Shown here piece by piece: positions 60,915 through 64,000 of a stretch of DNA of 64,000 nucleotides. Below the pieces are notes generated by a model. That model saw only the letters and a program-made list of their open reading frames with translations, was not told where the DNA came from and made no database searches. The stretch is from Megamerina dolium. Lineage: Eukaryota > Arthropoda > Insecta > Diptera > Megamerinidae. A program made the translations under genes and the position numbers. Each line of letters starts with the position of its first letter. The stretch's first letter is position 1. The stretch lies in assembly GCA_963854835.1 (NCBI GenBank), contig OY978525.1:115457018-115521017 (forward strand). Direction: 5' to 3'.

Positions 60915-63900
60915 TACCTTGGTCTACTCGTAGATATATAACTAAAATAAATTTCATTAATATTTCAAAACATATTTATCTGATTATGCCACTACACAAA
61001 AGTGCCAAGTTATAAGACAAAAAAAAAATATCATTTACACAAAAATAAAAAAAAACTGAAAAAATTCCGTTAAACTTAAAAAGATTTAAAATGATTTGAT
61101 TACAAATACAAAAAAAAAAAAAAACATATTGAAGTTGATAATAACTAAAAAGCGGCTAACATCACAGAAGTAACATAGTCAGAGATGGCACATATCGAAC
61201 TCCGCCTTATAAACCAAACCCACAAAAAGCCCAGTAGGCTTAAAAAAATCACCAGCATATGCGAAGATTGTACATAGTAGATATAAATAGACACGACTAA
61301 ATAGGCTAACTCATATCCAGTCACATATTCACACACATATAACACACACACATGCACACGCACACGCATATGTAGGCAAGCTGACAGTAATCCAATTACA
61401 ATTTCTTTATTTCGATACCTTGTTAAAACCAAATGCACGAGAAAAGAGGGAGTAAACAAAAAACAAAACAAAAAAAAAACAAAAAACACGAAAATCCTAA
61501 GAAAATAGCACGCAAAAAACATGTTTCTGACAGGATAAGTCTTAAAAGCTTGGCCATAAGTAAACAAGCAAATAGGCAGGCAGCTCATAAGCTGACAAAG
61601 AGAGCGTGTATAGCAAAATAAGCTTATCATTTTAGAATAGAAATAGGACCGCTGTCGCATATAGGCTAAAAGCTATTTCCCTGCGGTGTTATTTCGCACG
61701 TTATTCTTTCAACATACGCACACCCCCACATACACGCCAACGCTAACCCGAGGCGATAAAATGTGTATGTGTGTGTGTTCAAAGTGACCCTGACAAAGTA
61801 GAAAGTATAAAGTAAACAGGAATGAGTTAGTAGAACTTGGAGTAAAGTGTATTCCTTCATTTAAAAGTTTAAATGTCTATGGGGAAATAAGCCAAATATT
61901 TGAAAGAAATGACTACAGGCTGTAACAGCTTCCTTTTTTTTTTTTTTTGCTTTTGTACCTTCTTTATTCGATTATCTACGGTGAGAATATTTAGGCAGTT
62001 TTTTTTTTTGCGAAATGCTTTGCTGAACAATTTTCAAACTTTTTTTTTCCCCTTTTCACATCTAACATAGCACCTTTTATCTTTATTAGATTTTTGTCCT
62101 ACATCTTCTAAATACCAAATTTCATTTCTGACATATGCAATTCAAACCCATGTCTCGTCCTTATTTTTACATGTTTTTTTTTCAACATATCGCTGGATCA
62201 TATTACACTACCTTTGAGTTTTACCCTTCGTGATATTCATCTTATTTTTCTGTGATTTTGGCTTCGTTTAACTGAAAATACGATATGGAAATTGTGTTAG
62301 TGGCATCGTCACTTAATCATTGAACTTGAAATGTTTCAAAATGGAGCTCTAATGCTAGATAACTGCGAAATACTGACAAAACTTTTGCAAATTCACAAAA
62401 AAAAAAAAAAAAACAAAACGAAATGTTCCCTTTTCAATTTACCACCAAACCAAAAAAATAGAAGAAATTTCCATTTGGTAGTTTTTCAAAAATTCTCTTT
62501 GAATCGCTCACATTATTGTTCATTCTGGCAAGCGAAATCTATTTATTTTCATTTTTTTTTTTTTTTTTTTTGTTTTTCTTTTTGCGTCTTTGACATCCAT
62601 TTTGGTGCATTACGCACTGGCTGACATTTTTTTTCGCAGCTCCCTTTTGCGGTTTATTTGATCCTTTGCTCAAAATATTTGTTTGGCTTTTAAATCACTT
62701 TTCAGCGCAAAAGTATAATTTAATTTAAACTCGGCAAAGTTTCAAAAACAAATCAACCACATGCGGTTTTTTTCTCGGTCGCACATAAATATGGTATGCG
62801 AACGATTTGTATTGGGAAGAAAAAAAAAAAAAATACAGAGAAAAAAATAAATCTACCTCTGTATGTATAAAAAAAAATCCTTTTGAAAGAAGGAACGACA
62901 AAAAAGTCAGTAATTTTATTTTTTTGTTTTTTATTTTTGCTCCATTAGAAATCGTTCTTATGTATGCGTGTTGTTAGTATTGCTTTATAAGACAAAGTCT
63001 TGAGCAAGTTTATGATTACGTGTCTGAAATCTTTATTGTCATTGTAGTCATCGTCCTCTTGCTTACAAACATATTTTTTTTTTTTAGTCCTGAAATGCAA
63101 AGGATAACAAAAAAAAAAAAAGAGTAGACAAGCCATATGTTCTATCGACTGTCAGTTCAAAAAAATATACATATGTATAAGTGCAATACTTTAGCCGCCA
63201 TTTGCGACTTTAGTCATTCTAACTTCCTTCACAGATAGATGCTTTTATTAACCATTTACTCAGACTCGCACATACTGACACTGACAATTGCAAGCAAGCA
63301 TGCACTTCATTATAACATTTTGTGAGAACGACAATGATGATTATGACGACAAGGAGCTAAGTCTCTTTATCCTGTATACTCGTAATCATCATCTTCAGTT
63401 ACAGCTTTATTACTATCATTATTATCATCATCAACATCATCAACAGTAACAACAGCGGCAGTAGTAGTAGCAGGAATATAACAACAGTAGCTATTACTGT
63501 AATACTTCACCGCTATATCCTGAACATTTCATTTCTATTTCATTCCGTTTATACACTAATACTTCTCACTACCTACGATTACTATATTACTAGTAATACA
63601 GCTGCTCTTACTACGATAGATTCTCTTTTATATGTACTCGTTTATATGATGGCAAAAGCAATTTTCTAGTAATCCACTTTAAGTGAGTTATTCAAAAGTC
63701 GATATGTTGTTGAAGCTGCAGACGTCGATAATAATAATACTGATGCACTAACTAACTAGAACATCGAACATATAAGCGAATAAGTTAATACTTCTTTCGT
63801 TACAATGCAACTATCTAATATATTTATATATACAAAAATTATCATATTTTTTTTTTTCATTTTAAATTGAATGATTGAAATTTATTAAAGAATTTTATAT

Positions 63901-64000
63901 AGAGTGTGTGGTATCAATCGTATAAAGGGTAGGTATTTAGAGTGCTGTTCATTGCTGAAACGAAATTAAATGCCGCAAGAGTCTATCAACTTTGGAAATG
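60915..64000. other. Non-coding AT-rich DNA to the window end
   Basis: Contents are many A and T homopolymers (near 61021, 61460, 61935, 62399, 62552 and 62820) and TCA/ACA/GTA trinucleotide tracts near 63380-63480. The frame 61145-61660 on the minus strand is hydrophobic because it crosses T-rich and CA-repeat DNA; no domain is recognised. Confidence 0.6.

Noticed and set aside
61145..61660. 171-codon minus-strand frame, the longest hydrophobic one in the last 5 kb
   Set aside because: It spans T-rich and CA-repeat DNA, has an opposing A-rich frame, and shows no domain or plausible start context.

Overview
The window reads as AT-rich, non-coding nuclear DNA of a higher dipteran, possibly a tephritid fruit fly. 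It has long A/T runs, dispersed CAA/GTT, ATC and TA/CA microsatellites, frequent ATACGAGTA/TACTCGTA words, and several mariner and non-LTR retrotransposon relics. One relic is a DD41D (rosa-type) transposon, a group first described from the tephritid Ceratitis rosa. The organism call is an inference. No host protein gene, tRNA, rRNA, operon or CRISPR is supported. All convincing protein homology comes from transposable elements, and the DNA between them could be intergenic or a very large intron.

Layout. Bases 1-4700 hold a possible inverted-repeat element (1-476), a 169-bp element with inverted ends (1307-1475), a GATTAATC-rich duplicated tract (3040-3830) and a foldback (4034-4237). At 4729-6041 lies a nearly intact DD41D transposon with almost perfect terminal repeats and three coding lesions. 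Bases 8030-12830 and 25860-26600 carry two related repeat families that contain nine copies of a ~95-bp hairpin bounded by TTAA-CCC and GGG-TTAA. A mariner relic (14327-14810), a decayed mariner with recognisable ends (15747-16924), a second DD41D-like relic (18501-19566), a 250-bp LINE 3' end with a 14-bp target duplication (19815-20064) and a third mariner (22296-23443) follow.

Bases 26704-27670 and 31342-32736 are two different LINE fragments. The first has lost a catalytic aspartate; the second keeps its YADD motif and is flanked by a 13-bp target duplication. Bases 32800-34020 are a ~163-bp tandem family interrupted by an inverted LINE 3' end, followed by another repeat carrying a mariner 3' fragment. 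A ~152-bp satellite-like unit forms three arrays: 37.8-39.1 kb (+), 41.7-42.8 kb (-) and 47.8-48.5 kb (+). Bases 51003-52652 hold two more mariner end fragments around an unclassified repeat, and 59732-60912 is a fifth, heavily decayed mariner.

The genes do not form a pathway. This is a transposon and satellite graveyard in which several independent families were inserted, truncated and sometimes co-amplified with local tandem repeats. I did not find a new enzymatic or defence system. The observations most worth following are the hairpin modules amplified inside two tandem families, the three-locus satellite, and the two LINE copies whose shared 3' end runs into different simple-repeat tails.
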